From contig NC_068359.1 in assembly GCF_020536995.1 (NCBI RefSeq), forward strand, positions 75,460,630 through 75,524,629: DNA of 64,000 nucleotides, in the 5' to 3' direction. The notes beneath the pieces were generated by a model. The model made no database searches, was not told the origin of the DNA, and was given only the letters and a program-made list of their open reading frames with translations. The position numbers were made by a program, and so were the translations under genes. The stretch is from Dreissena polymorpha (lineage: Eukaryota > Mollusca > Bivalvia > Myida > Dreissenidae). Below are positions 30,806-44,258 of the stretch, piece by piece; positions within the stretch are counted from its first letter, which is position 1; the number at the start of each line of letters is the position of its first letter.

Positions 30806-33800
30806 GTTCATATAAAAATACGACTAAAAAAAGAACAGTAATAATATATCTCTCAACAAAATAATAACATAATTATAGCACAAGATACAAGCACTCCATT
30901 TTGGTTTTCTAATTTTTCTTATTTTTACATAGTTTTTTTTCTAAACTGCTCCATGTTTTCCCTAGCTTTTCTTCAATATCTTAGTTTTCCTAGTTTGTCA
31001 TTTGCTGACTTCGATTGAAAATTTGTAGGTTCATTTTATTCTTAAATATTTTGGAGTAAAAAATGCAGCTGAGATATCTATTATTTTTGCAAAATCGTTT
31101 CGTGTCACATAAACATAGTTCAGCGTGCGTCCAAAATGACATAAAATAAGCCTAAGACAGTATCATGATTCCCTAGCCTTAGATAGAAATAATGATATCT
31201 GTATCAAATTTGATGACAATATAACAGCTTACAAATAGTTGATGTTTATGATTTGCATACTCCTTTCTTACATATTTATTCTGTTAGTTGTGTACAGTTG
31301 ATTATTCCCAGAATAAAATAAGAATTAATTATCATTTAAACATTTATATAAACCCCTGGTATCTTGTGCAGAAGGGAGTCAGGGGCGGTAACTGTCATGT
31401 CCGCCCGACCTTCTGTTGTTTTCTCCCAAACAGATGCAATAGATTTTGCCGTTTAGTCTAGGACCATCATCCATCGTAACAACTCTTTGATAGATACATG
31501 GTTTCGTATGACTTTTCCTCATTCACCCTATCGCTCTTGACCTAGTTTGGACAAAGATTAACCAATCAATTGGTTAATATGGTTTTACTGAAACAATTTG
31601 TACCAACAGAGGTTGCTGGTAAGTACCCAATTAATTATTACTATCCCCGATCCTACCATTACATCAAACATCACTTTTTAGATTGAATAAAATAATATTT
31701 AGAGGCAGGTTAAGTGGATGTTTCCATGTTGTCAATCACTTTCCCCTAAAGCTATTTTGTTGTCAATCACTTTTTCTTACAGCCCTTTGATACCCACACC
31801 TGTTTTGATTATGACATTATTCTCTATCAATCTGATAACGAAACATATTTCTTTACATTGTCTTGGAAATTCGCTTTCCCCGACAAAACGTGCGCATGTG
31901 TGTTCGGCAAACACATATTATTATTTTTAAGTGTTAGTAATAGAGATTTTGTAATTTTGTCTGAAGAGTAAGGTATTGTCTATTATTGCTAAACACTTTG
32001 TGGTTAACCAGTATTTGTGGTGTTGGCGTGTAGCTTAAGTGTTCGAAGATGTTAACCTACATTTAAGAGTGGGATGCAGTAATGTTAACACGAAATTTAG
32101 GAGATATTTTTGTATCCGAACAAAACACTGCAATAGAAAGAGTATACTTGAACATTCTATTGCACACTCATGTTCAATGCATTATATTAGCATATTTCCC
32201 CATTTCCTTTTGTATAAGATTTATCGACATAAAACAATCAATCGTTATTTTAAATTGTGTTTTTCTCTAAGCTTTTGGAATTGCCAGCCACATGAAAACA
32301 CTTTTTGTTTAAGGTAAATAGTATTGGATTTAAATTTGTAATTTATTTTTTGAACTATTGTGAAACATTGTAACGTGTCTTATTTCGTTTCTAGTTACAA
32401 CTTCCATTTGAATATGCGATTGTTTTTTATAGAATTTTTTACCTTATACAAATTATTGCAGAATTACATGTACGTTTTGTTCGAAAAAAGCTATTTATAG
32501 CGGAAGCCCGGTGGTAGATATTTGAACTGTGCTTTTTCAGAGTTGTCCATCATCGGTAGTAATTGAATTTATCAAATACATCTTCCAAAAAGAGAATAAA
32601 CTGTAAAGGAAAGCATTTTAGTATTGAGAAATGTGGCCTTCATTCTGGATCAATAGTAGTCCTTACAGTCCTAGTGATGTCGATACTTTTTCTCTCAAGT
32701 CCGCCATTTTGCTTTCCCATACAACATACGAGCAAGTAGTTTTCAGTTATGTGAAATACATGATGAAATGGCTGGTCTTGACAATACAATTTTGAGCTTT
32801 TGACAGCATGAAATTAGAATTTGCTTGGCTGAATATTCATGTTCTGCTACATCTCAGAAGAGCAGATAAAAGAAAGTAAGCTACCAAAGTATATTCCATT
32901 TATGATTGCGATGTGTGTACTCGATTATGTTGTACATGCATGTCTCTTTTACTGTCAGGTTTAAGTTAAATATTGTCATAATGCTTTTCTTGTTGTAGTT
33001 TCTTTTCGTAGACTGACAAAACACGGTTCTGTTGACTTTGTCAATAAACTTATTTTACATTTATACAACGATACCATTTAAACTTCAAATATGAAATCAC
33101 TATGCTGTGCGCATGCCCAACATTCTTTATAGCTCGACAACAATGACCTGTCACTCCATTAACTCTTTAGGCCTAAACGCAAAGATTGTGTTAAATATTT
33201 TCATTTCGTTGTATATTTGCACGTTGTGCACGAGTTTATTGTTGATTTAAAATAATACTAAGTCATTAATTGGTCCCCATTCGCTACCATTTCGGGCACA
33301 TATATTCATAAATAAAGGTCAGTACCAGATAATATTGTCGAGCTTAACATTTTCATCCCAGGTGATATAAACGTTCATTGCCATTTGATTTAGCCATTCA
33401 AATGTCATAAGCATTCAAGTTTTTATTATATGGAGTAAACTACTGTCGCTAGTATTTTTGATTAAAATGAAACTTGCAGTATTTCATCACTTTTTGTTTA
33501 ATTTGACTGTATTTATTCTTTTCTCATTTTTTTATCTGAACCCCATTTGCAGAACCTTCCCTGTATCTCGCCAACTGCCTGTTTATGCTCCCAGCGCTTT
33601 CATTATATTTATTTTACTTATAGTTTATTGATGGCTGATACACAAAAAGAAGACAAAAGTTTTTAAAATATATCGATTAAGAGACAAATTAATAGTAGTT
33701 AACTGCGTGATGTAAAGTAATAGTTGATACCAAAAATATTTGTACAAAACACAATTTACAAATGAAAAATTTTGGTAACCAGTGTCATAGATAAAACCAT

Positions 33801-35349
33801 TTAGACGTTCATTGTCGGGTAACGAATTGCTGAGATATCATTTGTCAATAATATCTGCTCCAGTTTATCAACTAAGGGATTTTTAAGAATACTTGGTTCT
33901 ATAATAATATGAAATCGAGTACATGTGATTATTTCTGGATGGTATTTGTTTAAACATCGGAATTAATTTTGATTAAATTTACCAGTAAGAATGAATTGAC
34001 TATTACCTTGCCTGACTAAACTTCATTGATATATCAATATTAGATTGAAATGTTTTTTTTATGAAATCCATAGAACTTTTTATACCTCCTAGTTTTTTGC
34101 TCAATATTCCTTAAAATTCGTAGTTTTCTCTTGGTAGTTTTCGAATGTATTGCTGGAAAGTCAGTGCATATTGTATTGCTCATGTAAGACTATTTTCGTT
34201 TTCTGACATTTCTGTTCTCTTACTTCGACCGTCTTAATGAGATATTATAAATTTAACTTACTACTAACTTTATTGACTTTTCTTTGAGATATAGAATAAT
34301 TAGACAATTGATAATTATGCATATATTCGTGTCATTTTAATTTCGGTTACTTAAAATTTAAGTTCCATGAATCTTTGAATGAAACTATTTGTCAGCAACT
34401 ACTGGTAAACATTCTAGAAACCATCATATTGCGCTTAATTATGAAGATTAAAAATATCTCAATCGTTCGCATAAATGATTTGTCTCATATTTTATTTTTT
34501 TATTATGAGCTGTTCGTTCACCTATTTTTGTCAAAATAGTTTTAATTGTAATTTCAATATAAATTAAGATATATAAGCAAATGGGTTTTGTTTAAAAAAT
34601 CTCTTTATAGTTGAACGAGTCATGAAACGTCTTTGTCGAGCCAGCTAGTCTAAAGCTCGATATAGTATTCACAGTTAACAAGTTAAAGTGCGTGCCCACT
34701 TGTCCGGACTTAACTATTTCATTAATTTGTCATGCCTATTTTAAATAGCATACTAAAAATGTTCATCGTTATTAGACCACGTGTTGGTGTCATTAATTTT
34801 AAATAACATACTACAAACGTCCAACATGGGGATGCTAAATGTTGCATGTAAAAATCTTTCTCCGATCCTCAAAGCCCAATATAAAACGTACAGGTCAGAT
34901 GTTTTATTCGGCAATTAAACAGCTTGACTGACTGTAATTTCATCGTTCGTCATGCAATTTAAAAATAATTTATCCAAACTATTCACGATATTGAGGAGTG
35001 TAATTCACTTGGTAGAGAAAGGGTTAAACTAAACGTGTGTTTGGTTCAGTTAGTAAAAATATCGAGAACTACTAACAATTGGCTTGCAATTGGCTTGCCA
35101 GGTTGCAGAAAGGCATCTTGTATTTTTCATTTGAGACATTTCCATTTCTCTGCAGCTGCTGTATTTATTTGAATTAAAGTTACTGATAATAATCTTATCT
35201 ATTCTTCCATGGGCATATTATATTTCATTGACCATAGTTGTGTTATCTATCATTTTGAGCTAAGACTGTTTAATATTATTATTGCAACCATTTTCTTAAA
35301 AAAGCGCCTTTGAAGCCTATATCTATTTGTATATGATTGTCTTCTACAG
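30806..35349 (+). other. Long intron of the Deltex-like gene
   Basis: 4.5 kb of AT-rich DNA between the central and last Deltex exons. No coding domain, tandem array or recognised mobile element found on either strand. Confidence 0.45.
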
Positions 35350-35470
35350 ATTTGGCTACCCCTTTCCAACATACCTGGTAAGAGTGACTGAAAAGCTGAA
35401 AGCTAAAGGAATTACACTTGCCGACATCGATCCGAATGATGAACTGGATGGAACTGTGCATTCTTTATAG
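35350..35470 (+). pseudogene. Deltex C-terminal domain, last exon
   Basis: CTTCTACAG acceptor, then (phase 2) FGYPFPTYLVRVTEKLKAKG, ITLADIDPNDELDGTVHSL and TAG. F-G-Y-P-x-P-x-Y-L-x-R-V-x-x-x-L-x-A-K-G-I is the standard C-terminus of DTX3/DTX3L-type proteins, here with about 18 extra acidic residues. It lies 4.5 kb downstream of the central exon, which explains why that exon seems to end early. Confidence 0.82.
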
Positions 35471-35888
35471 AATTTGGCTCTGTTGACAATGTTAGTTGCA
35501 GTTCATGACCAGTATATCTATGTTTTATTTCATGGATAATAGTGAAGATATAGTGTGGATTTATTTTGATCTTAAACGTGACGTGAAATGTTAAACAGAG
35601 GTTAATAATGTAAGTAACTGTGTGTATTGTAAAGGACTTGTAACATGTAACCAAGCGAAAGTTCTGATTCATCACCAAGACCTTTTAGACGAAATATTAT
35701 ATTTTGATTGAGAGCGATACGTTTATTTGACTAGTAGTTACTTTTGTCTCAAATGTGCTACTGGCTTTACTAAAGTTATGAATTACTTTCACCTTTTACC
35801 TTAACCTGCAGTGAGCGTAAGCAATTTGAAATTATTAGCATAAATAACTATATTTTTTTCTGCAAAATGTTTCCTCTTTGTAAATTAA
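35471..35888. other. 3' flank of the Deltex-like gene
   Basis: AT-rich; no feature recognised before the MITE. Confidence 0.3.
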
Positions 35889-36163
35889 ATGAGCCTCGCT
35901 CTGTGAGAAGGGGGTTAAATGCATGTGCGCAATGTGTCGTCTCAGACTAGCTTGTGCAGTCTGCACAAGCTTATCAGAAACGACACTTTCCACCTTAACT
36001 TGATTTTCGCTAAGACGATTTTCTTAAAACGAGAAGTATCTTAAAGTATCATTATCATACAATCGGAAAGTGTCTTCCCTTATTAGCCCCTGCGGACTGC
36101 TAAGGCTTATCTGGGACGACACTTTACGCACATTTAACCCCCTTTTCACAAAGCACGGCCAAC
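35889..36163. mobile_element. GTCGTCCC hairpin MITE, complete copy
   Basis: Ends GAGCCTCGCTCTGTGAGAAG GGGGTTAAATGCATG and, reversed, GGCCGTGCTTTGTGAAAAGG GGG; two inner hairpins around GTGCAGTCTGCAC and CCTGCGGACTGC. 275 bp, no coding capacity. Confidence 0.88.
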
Positions 36164-37243
36164 GTGTATTATCTATGAAAATCAAATGCTTATTCATATG
36201 TACGTTTAAAAAAGTATGCATCTAAGTAGTATCGGACCTTCAGTTAAATAAAATGTTGTGTAATATGTATCAACATGTTGTTAAACTGTTTTATTTATAT
36301 ATTTTCATGAAATATTTATTTTGTTGAATAGTTCTTAGTGTTTGTTGTTAAAATCAACTTGTCTTACCACGCTTCGTACTACTAGTATATTGAAACAATG
36401 AAGCATGTTTGAAAATTCAACTTAAAGCACTTTCTTGCTTATATTTTACCAGAAGACTATATGGCTAGTAGTGAGCAGTGTAAGTGTTGTTTACAGAAAC
36501 AGTTTCGAGGGATGTAGCTTTTATTTGACAATTTACTTGACAATCGTCTTCATTTATGTTTACTAGTATTAACGATTATGTTGACTGTATAACTTTCAGA
36601 ACTATCATCCAATTAAGGAGATAAGGACTAATTAATTTACTGTAATGTTGTATTTAACCCGTTAAACAATGCTCGAACGAGTATGAATATGGAAGAACAT
36701 GATTCTTAATGTTTCCAAGAAACTGCTCAATGTTGTGACAAGCTGTCCCTTTCTATTTTATTTCAGGTATAAATCTGTTAATCGATGTCTGAAAAGATAT
36801 TTTTCAAAAACTGCAAATTTCACTCATGTTTACATATATTTGTTTAGTATATGTCTTTAGTGAGTATTGTATTTGATATAAGTTATTATAAACTAATTTT
36901 CTTTAAAGGATTTTATAATGTTTCTTATTATGACACCACTTCTATAGCTTTTACGAAAATACTAAGTTTGTATGAAATATCCAATATACTTTAATTGAAT
37001 ATGATTTATTAAAATATGCGCCACACCGGTTATTTCAAATCCATGCCTAAGGCATTGTTACACGTAGTTATAATTTCTTATTTAAATATGTTGACAACAA
37101 AAATTTGTATTCAAACTGTGTGAAGACAATTGCAGAACTTGCACGATATGTCTAAACTTATGAAACACAAATAATCTTGTCTATCTTATATTTTAACACG
37201 CTTCATTAGTTAGTTTGTTAACTTACTTGTATATAATTTTTCG

Positions 37244-37276
<33 letters not shown>

Positions 37277-37824
37277 CGGTTCTTCTTTTAAAAATTCTTG
37301 TTGGATTTATGTCCTATTTTAAGAAATAAGGAGCATTTTTATCAAGGTTACACATTCAATCTGATTGAAGCAACGAATCCGTTACAGCAAAATTATCTTT
37401 ACATTCTACAATGTTTGACTTTAAATTTTGTAAAACATGTATCCATAAAGTTTCCTCATGTCGGTTGGTCTGTAGGTCGTTTTTTTGACCATTTGTGTTT
37501 CTGCTTCTTACGTTTAAGATTTCTTTACATACAGCATCACTTAACTTTCCCAAAACGAAAATGAGCGAAATATTTGCTGTCTTATAGCCAAAGGACGTAA
37601 GTTATGACTAAAAAAACTTTTGGTAATTCAAATTGATCCTTTAGACCTTGCCGTTTCGGTTTCGCCAATATTAGCCGCATTTGTAATAGAACGATATTTG
37701 GATTAAGGTCAGTTACAAACGAAGTTCCCCTGCCATTGGTATATATATATTGCTTTGCTTTGGGTTATCCAAAAGTGGTCGCTGTTAAACAATAGCAGTC
37801 TCGAGGGCAAACAAGCTGTCAATC
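36164..37824. other. AT-rich intergenic DNA with a short (TA)n run
   Basis: (TA)14-like run at about 37243-37272. Open frames at 37298-37564 have no recognised domain. Confidence 0.35.
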
Positions 37825-38440
37825 GACAGAACAGAACATAATAGTTTATTTAGACGTAAGCATATACAGCTCATTGTCATAAAAATACGTATGCAATTAC
37901 TGCATGCGTTTCAATAAAATACAAAAAATACATCATTTCGAAAAAATATCAATTTAAAAAAGAATCAAATACAACATGTTTTAGTTAGATTGTTGCATGG
38001 ATGAGGTGTATACATAGTGATCACATAATGTAAAAATGAAGTTTAATAATTGCCACAAGAATACCATTTTTTAAGCTAATTGTCTGTGAGAAAAATATGT
38101 AATTTATCTTACATATATAAGACATTTGCGCGCAGTTCAAAACATTTTAAAGAAAACATGGCTAGTTTTCTTAACCCTATTTTATTTGAACTATTAAGCA
38201 GTTTGATAAACTTGAACATATTTTGGCGAGATCTATAATACTTTCGAATTAATGTATTCCTAACATCGGCATAGTAAGGACATTTAAAAACAAAGCGATA
38301 GTCATCCTCGATATCATTTAGGTTGCATTAAACACATTTGCGTTGATCTCTGACAATGTTCTGGTGTCTGCCCGTTTCAATAAATAATTCGTGAGATGAC
38401 AAACGTAATTTAGCAATAATGTTCCTATGTTATTTTTTTA
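37825..38440 (-). mobile_element. 3' end of a non-LTR (LINE) retrotransposon
   Basis: Minus strand reads RNIIAKLRLSSHELFIETGR, HQNIVRDQRKCV, stop, CNLNDIEDDYRFVFKCPYYA DVRNTLIRKYYRS. This is the C-x2-C...H-x3-C zinc knuckle and flanking helices at the C-terminus of LINE ORF2 (zf-RVT type). A ~300-bp 3' UTR follows, ending AATAAACTATTATGTTCTGT TCTG. The reverse transcriptase core is missing, so this is a 5'-truncated insertion, with at least one stop in the coding tail. Confidence 0.75.
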
Positions 38441-39564
38441 AACAATATCAAGATATGCAGATCTTTCGAATATTGGATTTAATTCTTTATATAAAATCAT
38501 TGAACTAGATGTTGTGATAAAATTAATATCCAAACTTCCATGAATGGCTTAATACAAAGTTGTTCATTTTCAGATTTCCTTTTCGTTCGCCTTAAGTCAT
38601 GCCTAGTAACTTAAGTTCGATTACATAATTATTACATAACACAATTGTGAGAACTTAAAAAAACATTTAACGGTATGAGGCGTATGAGAGTATTTGTCAA
38701 TATTGTAATACTCTGTAGCTACAAACGGTGTGTATTATTAACACATTTTTCAAATGGCTCCATTTTAATCATGTTGTTTGAGGACAAAATGACCTGTGAG
38801 GTTGTGCTTTATTTCTAATTTACCTTGAAATAATATTAAATTTACCTCAATATGTAAGACTTGTTATAAGATGAGAAAACACTAGAAATTACGTCGGACG
38901 CTTAAAGAAGATTGGGGTAAAATAAATAAAAAATAGTTCAAATATATCAGCATAAAAAAATCCATATAAATGCAATTAAGTTATATGTAGTATAATTAAT
39001 ATCTCAACCACATTAATATTTATTTGTCTTTTCAAAGTACATGAAAAGGTTCGAAACCTTTCCTTGGGTTCTTTGAACTAACCCTGTATTTGACACTAAA
39101 CGCTACTTGAAAACGCGTGTCAAACATTGCTGCTTTTTCTTAAGTATTTGTTTAATGCATACAGTTCAGAAAGATGTATAAGATGTTTAAGAAGATCGTA
39201 AGAATATTTGTATATTATATAAGAATAAATATATGCTTAACTTTCTTTTTCGCATTTCCATCGAGTGTCGTTGTGTACATTCAAATAAAATAAAGTTCAT
39301 GAATGCACTGATTAGAAACCCGTTGTACAAGACAGAATATTTTGCTTAGAACCCGTTAATGGTGGCTTGGTGTGTCTGCACGATCTCAGTTTTGAGGTTA
39401 AAGGTAAAGTTCGTATGGCCTTCTGATATTTAAACTGTGAAGATCTGTATATTTTATGTTTGCAGAATATATTCAGACTATGCGTTAACCTTCGATCGTC
39501 CCAGTTAGTTTTCTGGTTCGTAGATACCGATGCCATACATAAAAAAGTAAAAAATAAAAGAAAC
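38441..39564. other. Intergenic, no feature recognised
   Basis: AT-rich; no domain-bearing frame, array or clear TIR pair noticed. Confidence 0.35.
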
Positions 39565-39744
39565 GCCGTGGCGTAGTGGCTATGGTGTCCGCCTAGCGAT
39601 CGGAAGGTCACGGGTTCGATCCCCATTGTGGGAGCGTTCTTTAGATCTCCCCCATAGACACCACGGAGACGGACTCGAGAGCGTTTCGTATTAGCCTTAA
39701 GGCTTTTTATGCAATCGAGCTTAAATAAATGGGTTTAATAAAAA
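39565..39744 (+). mobile_element. tRNA-derived SINE
   Basis: Head GCCGTGGCGTAGTGGCTATG with A box TGGCGTAGTGG and B box GGTTCGATCCC; then a unique body (TCTCCCCCATAGACACCACG GAGACGGAC) and an A-rich tail (TTTAATAAAAAAAA). Flanked by AAAGAAACG on both sides, a convincing 9-bp target duplication. RNA polymerase III driven and mobilised by a LINE (family knowledge). Confidence 0.88.
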
Positions 39745-41700
39745 AAAGAAACGATTTGTATTCGAATGTTGTCTTTGACATTGCAACGTAGCCATGAGCA
39801 GCTTGAAACTGTTTATGTCGCTCATTGTATAATCTAACACAATCTATTTACTTATCGTATTACCAAATATGTGCAGATATATCTAGGGTATGGTATCATT
39901 TCAGGGTCTATCCAATAGTATGTTGGTTTCTGAGGGATGAACCTATTGTCCGATATTTCTCGGACGAACGCGTAAACACACGTTCAATTGGTCCTTTTCG
40001 GCCTATATCAAACCTTATGAAAACGTGCTCGACAGAAATCAAACAAGTTTTGACGACGGACATAAATACATTTTGCGCCTGATTACTTGGTATTTCGGTA
40101 ATCTTATCGTTATATCTAACTACAGAGAGATATTTTTGTCATCAATAAATGAAGACCATTTTTAAAAAAAGTAAATTGTTTTTGGCCACACGTTTAATGT
40201 CACCTCAAAAAACGAAGCTTTAGAGAGTTAGTATTGAAATCAGTTGGTCCGTAGACAAAAACTTGTCCACCTACATTTTCGTATAATTTCAATTCTACAG
40301 ACATTGATCTTTTCAGGTACTGTCCATCGTAATATGAAGTTCAGCAGGAGCGTTTTTCAACAAAGTTTAACATGACACCAGTTATTCCCGTTTATGTTTT
40401 TAAACTGAGACATTATTTACCAATATTCTATACAATATATCTCTCGGCCTTGACGTCAACTTAAAACTAAATAAATAGGTATTTCTCATAGTGAGAGAGC
40501 GGGTGCAGCGCAAAAGAACAGTAACTCTTGTTTGTTTTTTACTAGTACGTTAGTACCACGCGTTTCAAGCCAGTTCTCTCTTAACTACGATAAACCTGAT
40601 AACTGCCGAACCTGCCGCATTTGTCGCATCCGCACGAGAAAGAGTTGTATAATTTATGCAAGAGGTTTGAGTTCTTTAAATATATTCATTCACAAATGGA
40701 AACATAATATGAATATTGTGTTAAATGTGATATTTTTGAACGGAGCGTGAATAGAAAAAAAAAACAATGTTTGTATTATACGTGTCGCGGAAGAGAATGT
40801 TTATGAATGATTAAAATAGTCCACTATCTGCTGCGTCTTAATGACGTAGTTTGTTTGTGCTCAGCACAGGTCATTCCTAATATGAGGCTATTAATAGATG
40901 CGGGGAAATAAAACTAATTCTGATAAACAAGTCAAGAGGGATTTTCAATACACTATTACGCGATTGTTGCGTAACCTCGTTCATAGTGCATGCTGTTACA
41001 GCGGGGTTAAATTTGATTTGCGTCGCACTGGAGTACGGCGACTAGTATGTAATGCGTTTTTTTCGCTTATGGGAGGAGAAGTTATTTTACGCATCAATGT
41101 ATATATATTTTTGTATTAAGAATATCTTGCATAGTGGTGATTTTTTGTGTTAATTAGTGTAAATAAGTACTGCATGTGTGCCTATTACATTTATTACAAC
41201 ATTTATAGCCAATAATACAAAGCTAATTGTTTTGAATAATAACTGATCACAGGGGAAAGATCACAGGGACTGGGCAAATACGCGTAACTTTCTGGTTTTG
41301 TATAAAAACAAAACATAATCAAAATACATTTATTTTGTGGTTTTTCTAACAATTGTGCAGAATTTTGCTGTTCGAGTTTTGGTTAACGCGTATTTTCTTC
41401 GATTTTACAAGACGACAGCGATTACACGGTTTATTGCTTCATTGATTACCGTTACACTACACTTATTAAGGCAGTAGGTGCCTAGTGAGATCGGGAATAG
41501 TCGGTCGATATCGCCGTATTCGGAAAGCGTTTCGGCTATAAGCGATATATACGGTAAAGTCCGGAAATTATACTAAATACACGAAATAAATTTGTTCTTT
41601 AAGATTTAATAATTATACAATACAAATATAAGTTAAATTAATTCGTTTCATAAAATATTTGTGTTCATGACGTCACGGTTGTTGACATTTTCTAAGCAAA
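39745..41700. other. Intergenic, no gene recognised
   Basis: Open frames at 39825-40082, 40532-40750 and 40898-41119 have no domain or splice support. 41480-41570 is unusually CG-rich (GGTCGATATCGCCGTATTCG) and could belong to the terminus of the following transposon; no partner end was found. Confidence 0.35.
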
Positions 41701-42688
41701 ATGAAAGTGCGAAATAAAAGCGAGCCATTTGCAAAATTGAAAAAAAAAGCAAACACCGATCGACAACGTTATGTTCGATAACAATTATTTACCGAGCTCT
41801 GCGATGGCGATTTGTGTGAAAATGACTCACGTTAAAGCTATTCGGATTAAATTTTTGCTAAATGGCGTGAAAAGAGTAAGCAGAAGTGGGTGTGGGGATG
41901 GAAGAAGATTGATTGACTCGTTGAGCTGGAGGTTTTGCTAAACAAATTACAGTATGGTCGGTTTTGTAATCTGTGTCCCATTCCTTTGACAATATATAAC
42001 ATTGTTGGCGAACTACACAATGGCCTCAGTGGTGATTTGTACGTTGTTTGTGAAAACCCTGACTGTAGAGAAGTCAACCGTGTTGCTTATGGAACGTAGC
42101 ACCATCTCAATTCAGGGGAATGCCATGCTTTGACGTAAATACACAGCTTGGAACAGGTATGCATTTCTTCATTTTTCAACCTGCCATTTCTATCAATGTT
42201 TAATCATTGTAAAATTGCCATTGATCTTTAGACTTCTTACACATTTTCATACACCTTAAAATTCCAAGTGTCATTCCCAGTGAATATTTGTTTATCGTGT
42301 AGTATATAAGGAAACATTCCGGTGTCCATCATATTCAGTTTTCAAATTTAGTTTCGCATTTGTGTTGTTAAATCCAATTGATTGCTCATTCATGTTATTT
42401 AATAATGTAATGATAATACGAATGGATTATGTGAAAATAAATTGTGACGTCAGTATTAAGTAACTACGGCCTTATTTCGTTTTCATGTTCTTATCATTTT
42501 CAATTCTCTTTTCAGCAATGAAAGTCAGTTTGGGGAGGCCGGTGAAGGTAAATAACTTCCTAACCACTCTAAATATAACTCTTATTGCAAACAGATATCT
42601 TAAGAAGATGGAGGCTCGTGCTGGGGAGGCCATCAAGAAAATCTCAACTGCATCGTCTAACAAGGCTACCATTGATGCTTATGAGTAA
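41701..42688 (+). pseudogene. Mutator-like transposase fragment (MULE), broken, two exons
   Basis: Starts MKVRNKSEPFAKLKKKANTD RQRYV, later LQYGRFCNLCPIPLTIYNIV GELHNGLSGDLYVVCENPDC, with paired CxxC motifs. After frame changes it reads PCFDVNTQLGT at a G/GTATGC donor (42156). The second exon (42516-42685) joins in phase 1 as AMKVSLGRPVKVNNFLTTLN ITLIANRYLKKMEARAGEAI and ends at TAA (42686-42688). The order (zinc-binding N-terminus, CFDVNTxLG, G.....NNFL..L) is that of the Mutator-like transposase domain common in animal genomes. Several stops and frame changes in exon 1 and no catalytic core: a remnant. Confidence 0.66.
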
Positions 42689-43717
42689 CAAATTGAGTAA
42701 GTGTAAAAAGTAACTTTTAATACAATGTTATTGACTATTCTGGTGCCAAATTTTAGTATTTTTTCTCATCAACTGTCTTCTTATTTCTTATTCCAGATAA
42801 ACATGAAACATATTAATAATAATTATTTTATTAAAGGCACTTTGTTCATAGTTTGGTAAAATTACATTTTTTTAAAGGTTTTTTGTTAGAACTCCAGGGC
42901 AGGCACATTCTTACAAATATTTGTGATTGTTATTATAAATAGTAAAAGCTATTCCAAATTTTACAATTTTTTAAAATAAATGCATTACTTTTAGTAATAA
43001 ATCTTATGAAGGAGCATAGGTATATTAAAATTCTGATCTATTCATATAATTGGTGAATTCTTTTCACAAGCGATAATTTGAGTTTAACGGCTTGTCAATA
43101 TGTAATGTGCTTGTTGTGCTGAAAATTGATTTTTCTCATAACCAACGATCATATAAGGCGTCAGAATGAAACTTAAAGGGGAATTATAAATTTCATGAAA
43201 TAAGCATTGTGTGAATTTAATTTTGTATTTCAGTTCCACCGGGGATGAACAACTTTTGTCACGTGACCACAAAAGTCAATGCAGGTTGTTGAATTGCATC
43301 AGGTATCCCGCACCGTCAGGTAATTTTCATCTTTTTATAGAGAATATGTGAAAATTTCTGGACAGTACAAAGCTTATGACATGCATTATACCTTTTTGCA
43401 TATTAAGACGCATTGCACTTGTCTCGAAGCTTTGCAGTTTTTAAGAACACTTCAACACAAAATTTAGATTTTCGATGCAAACGCAGTTTGATTTTATATT
43501 TTTTCAGTTTCCATTCACGAATAAATCATATTGCTAGAAAAATGAGAGCACAGGATGCTTAATTTTTGTTTAATTTATTGTATTTGAGATAAAAGTTGTT
43601 GTTGTAATATTTAATTTGGTCAGTTCTTGCTATTTCAAAAATATACAAACGCGGGTTGCTTGAGCAAACGCAGTTTGCTGAAGCTGGATTATGGCAAATG
43701 CAAATGTTGGTTAAGAT
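42689..43717. other. DNA downstream of the transposase remnant
   Basis: No confident gene. A possible exon-like block (TATTTCAG/TTCCACC at 43234 to CCGTCAG/GTAATT at 43319) codes no domain I recognise. Confidence 0.3.
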
Positions 43718-44057
43718 TACGGAATCAGGATAGTGACATCTACAATCTCGCCTTTCTTTCATCAAAGGCGACGCACGAAACACGAAGCGACGCACGATAT
43801 TTTGCGCGACAGTCGCGGCGTCGCACGATATATTTAACACGATATATGGCCTTTTGGCCACCTACACAAGGGCGATATTTCGTGGTACATTCTCGCGCAT
43901 CGCTTCGTGTATTGCGCAAAATATCGTGCGTCGCCGCGACTGTTGCGCAAAATATCGTGCGTCGCCGCGACTTTCGCGCAAAATATCGTTTATCGATTTG
44001 TGTGACCCCTTGATGAAAGAAGGGCAAGATTATAGATGGCACTATCCGGATTCCGTA
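43718..44057. mobile_element. TA-flanked MITE with ~50-bp TIRs and a CG-rich core
   Basis: Left TACGGAATCAGGATAGTGAC ATCTACAATCT; right, reversed, TACGGAATCCGGATAGTGCC ATCTATAATCT, both bordered by TA. The core carries several copies of GCGCAAAATATCGTGCGTCG CCGCGAC in both orientations. Overlapping open frames on both strands are repeat artefacts. Confidence 0.85.
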
Positions 44058-44258
44058 TAAGATAGTGGTATACACCGGTTGATTGAATATTGAATACCAT
44101 TTGTTCCGATTTTGAATGTTGTACTCATTCCTATGATATCATTTTCCTTTTCAGAATTACACGAAAAAAAGTATCACCTAGGGCGGATCAAATGAAGGAC
44201 TGGATTGCATTAAACTTCTGAATTCCTACCGCCAACAACCTCACCTTTTCGTACAGCA

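Noticed and set aside
39565-39640. Functional tRNA gene
   Set aside because: Continues into a SINE body with A-rich tail and has a 9-bp target duplication.
43559-44075. Several 100-128-codon overlapping frames on both strands
   Set aside because: Caused by the CG-rich inverted repeats of a MITE.
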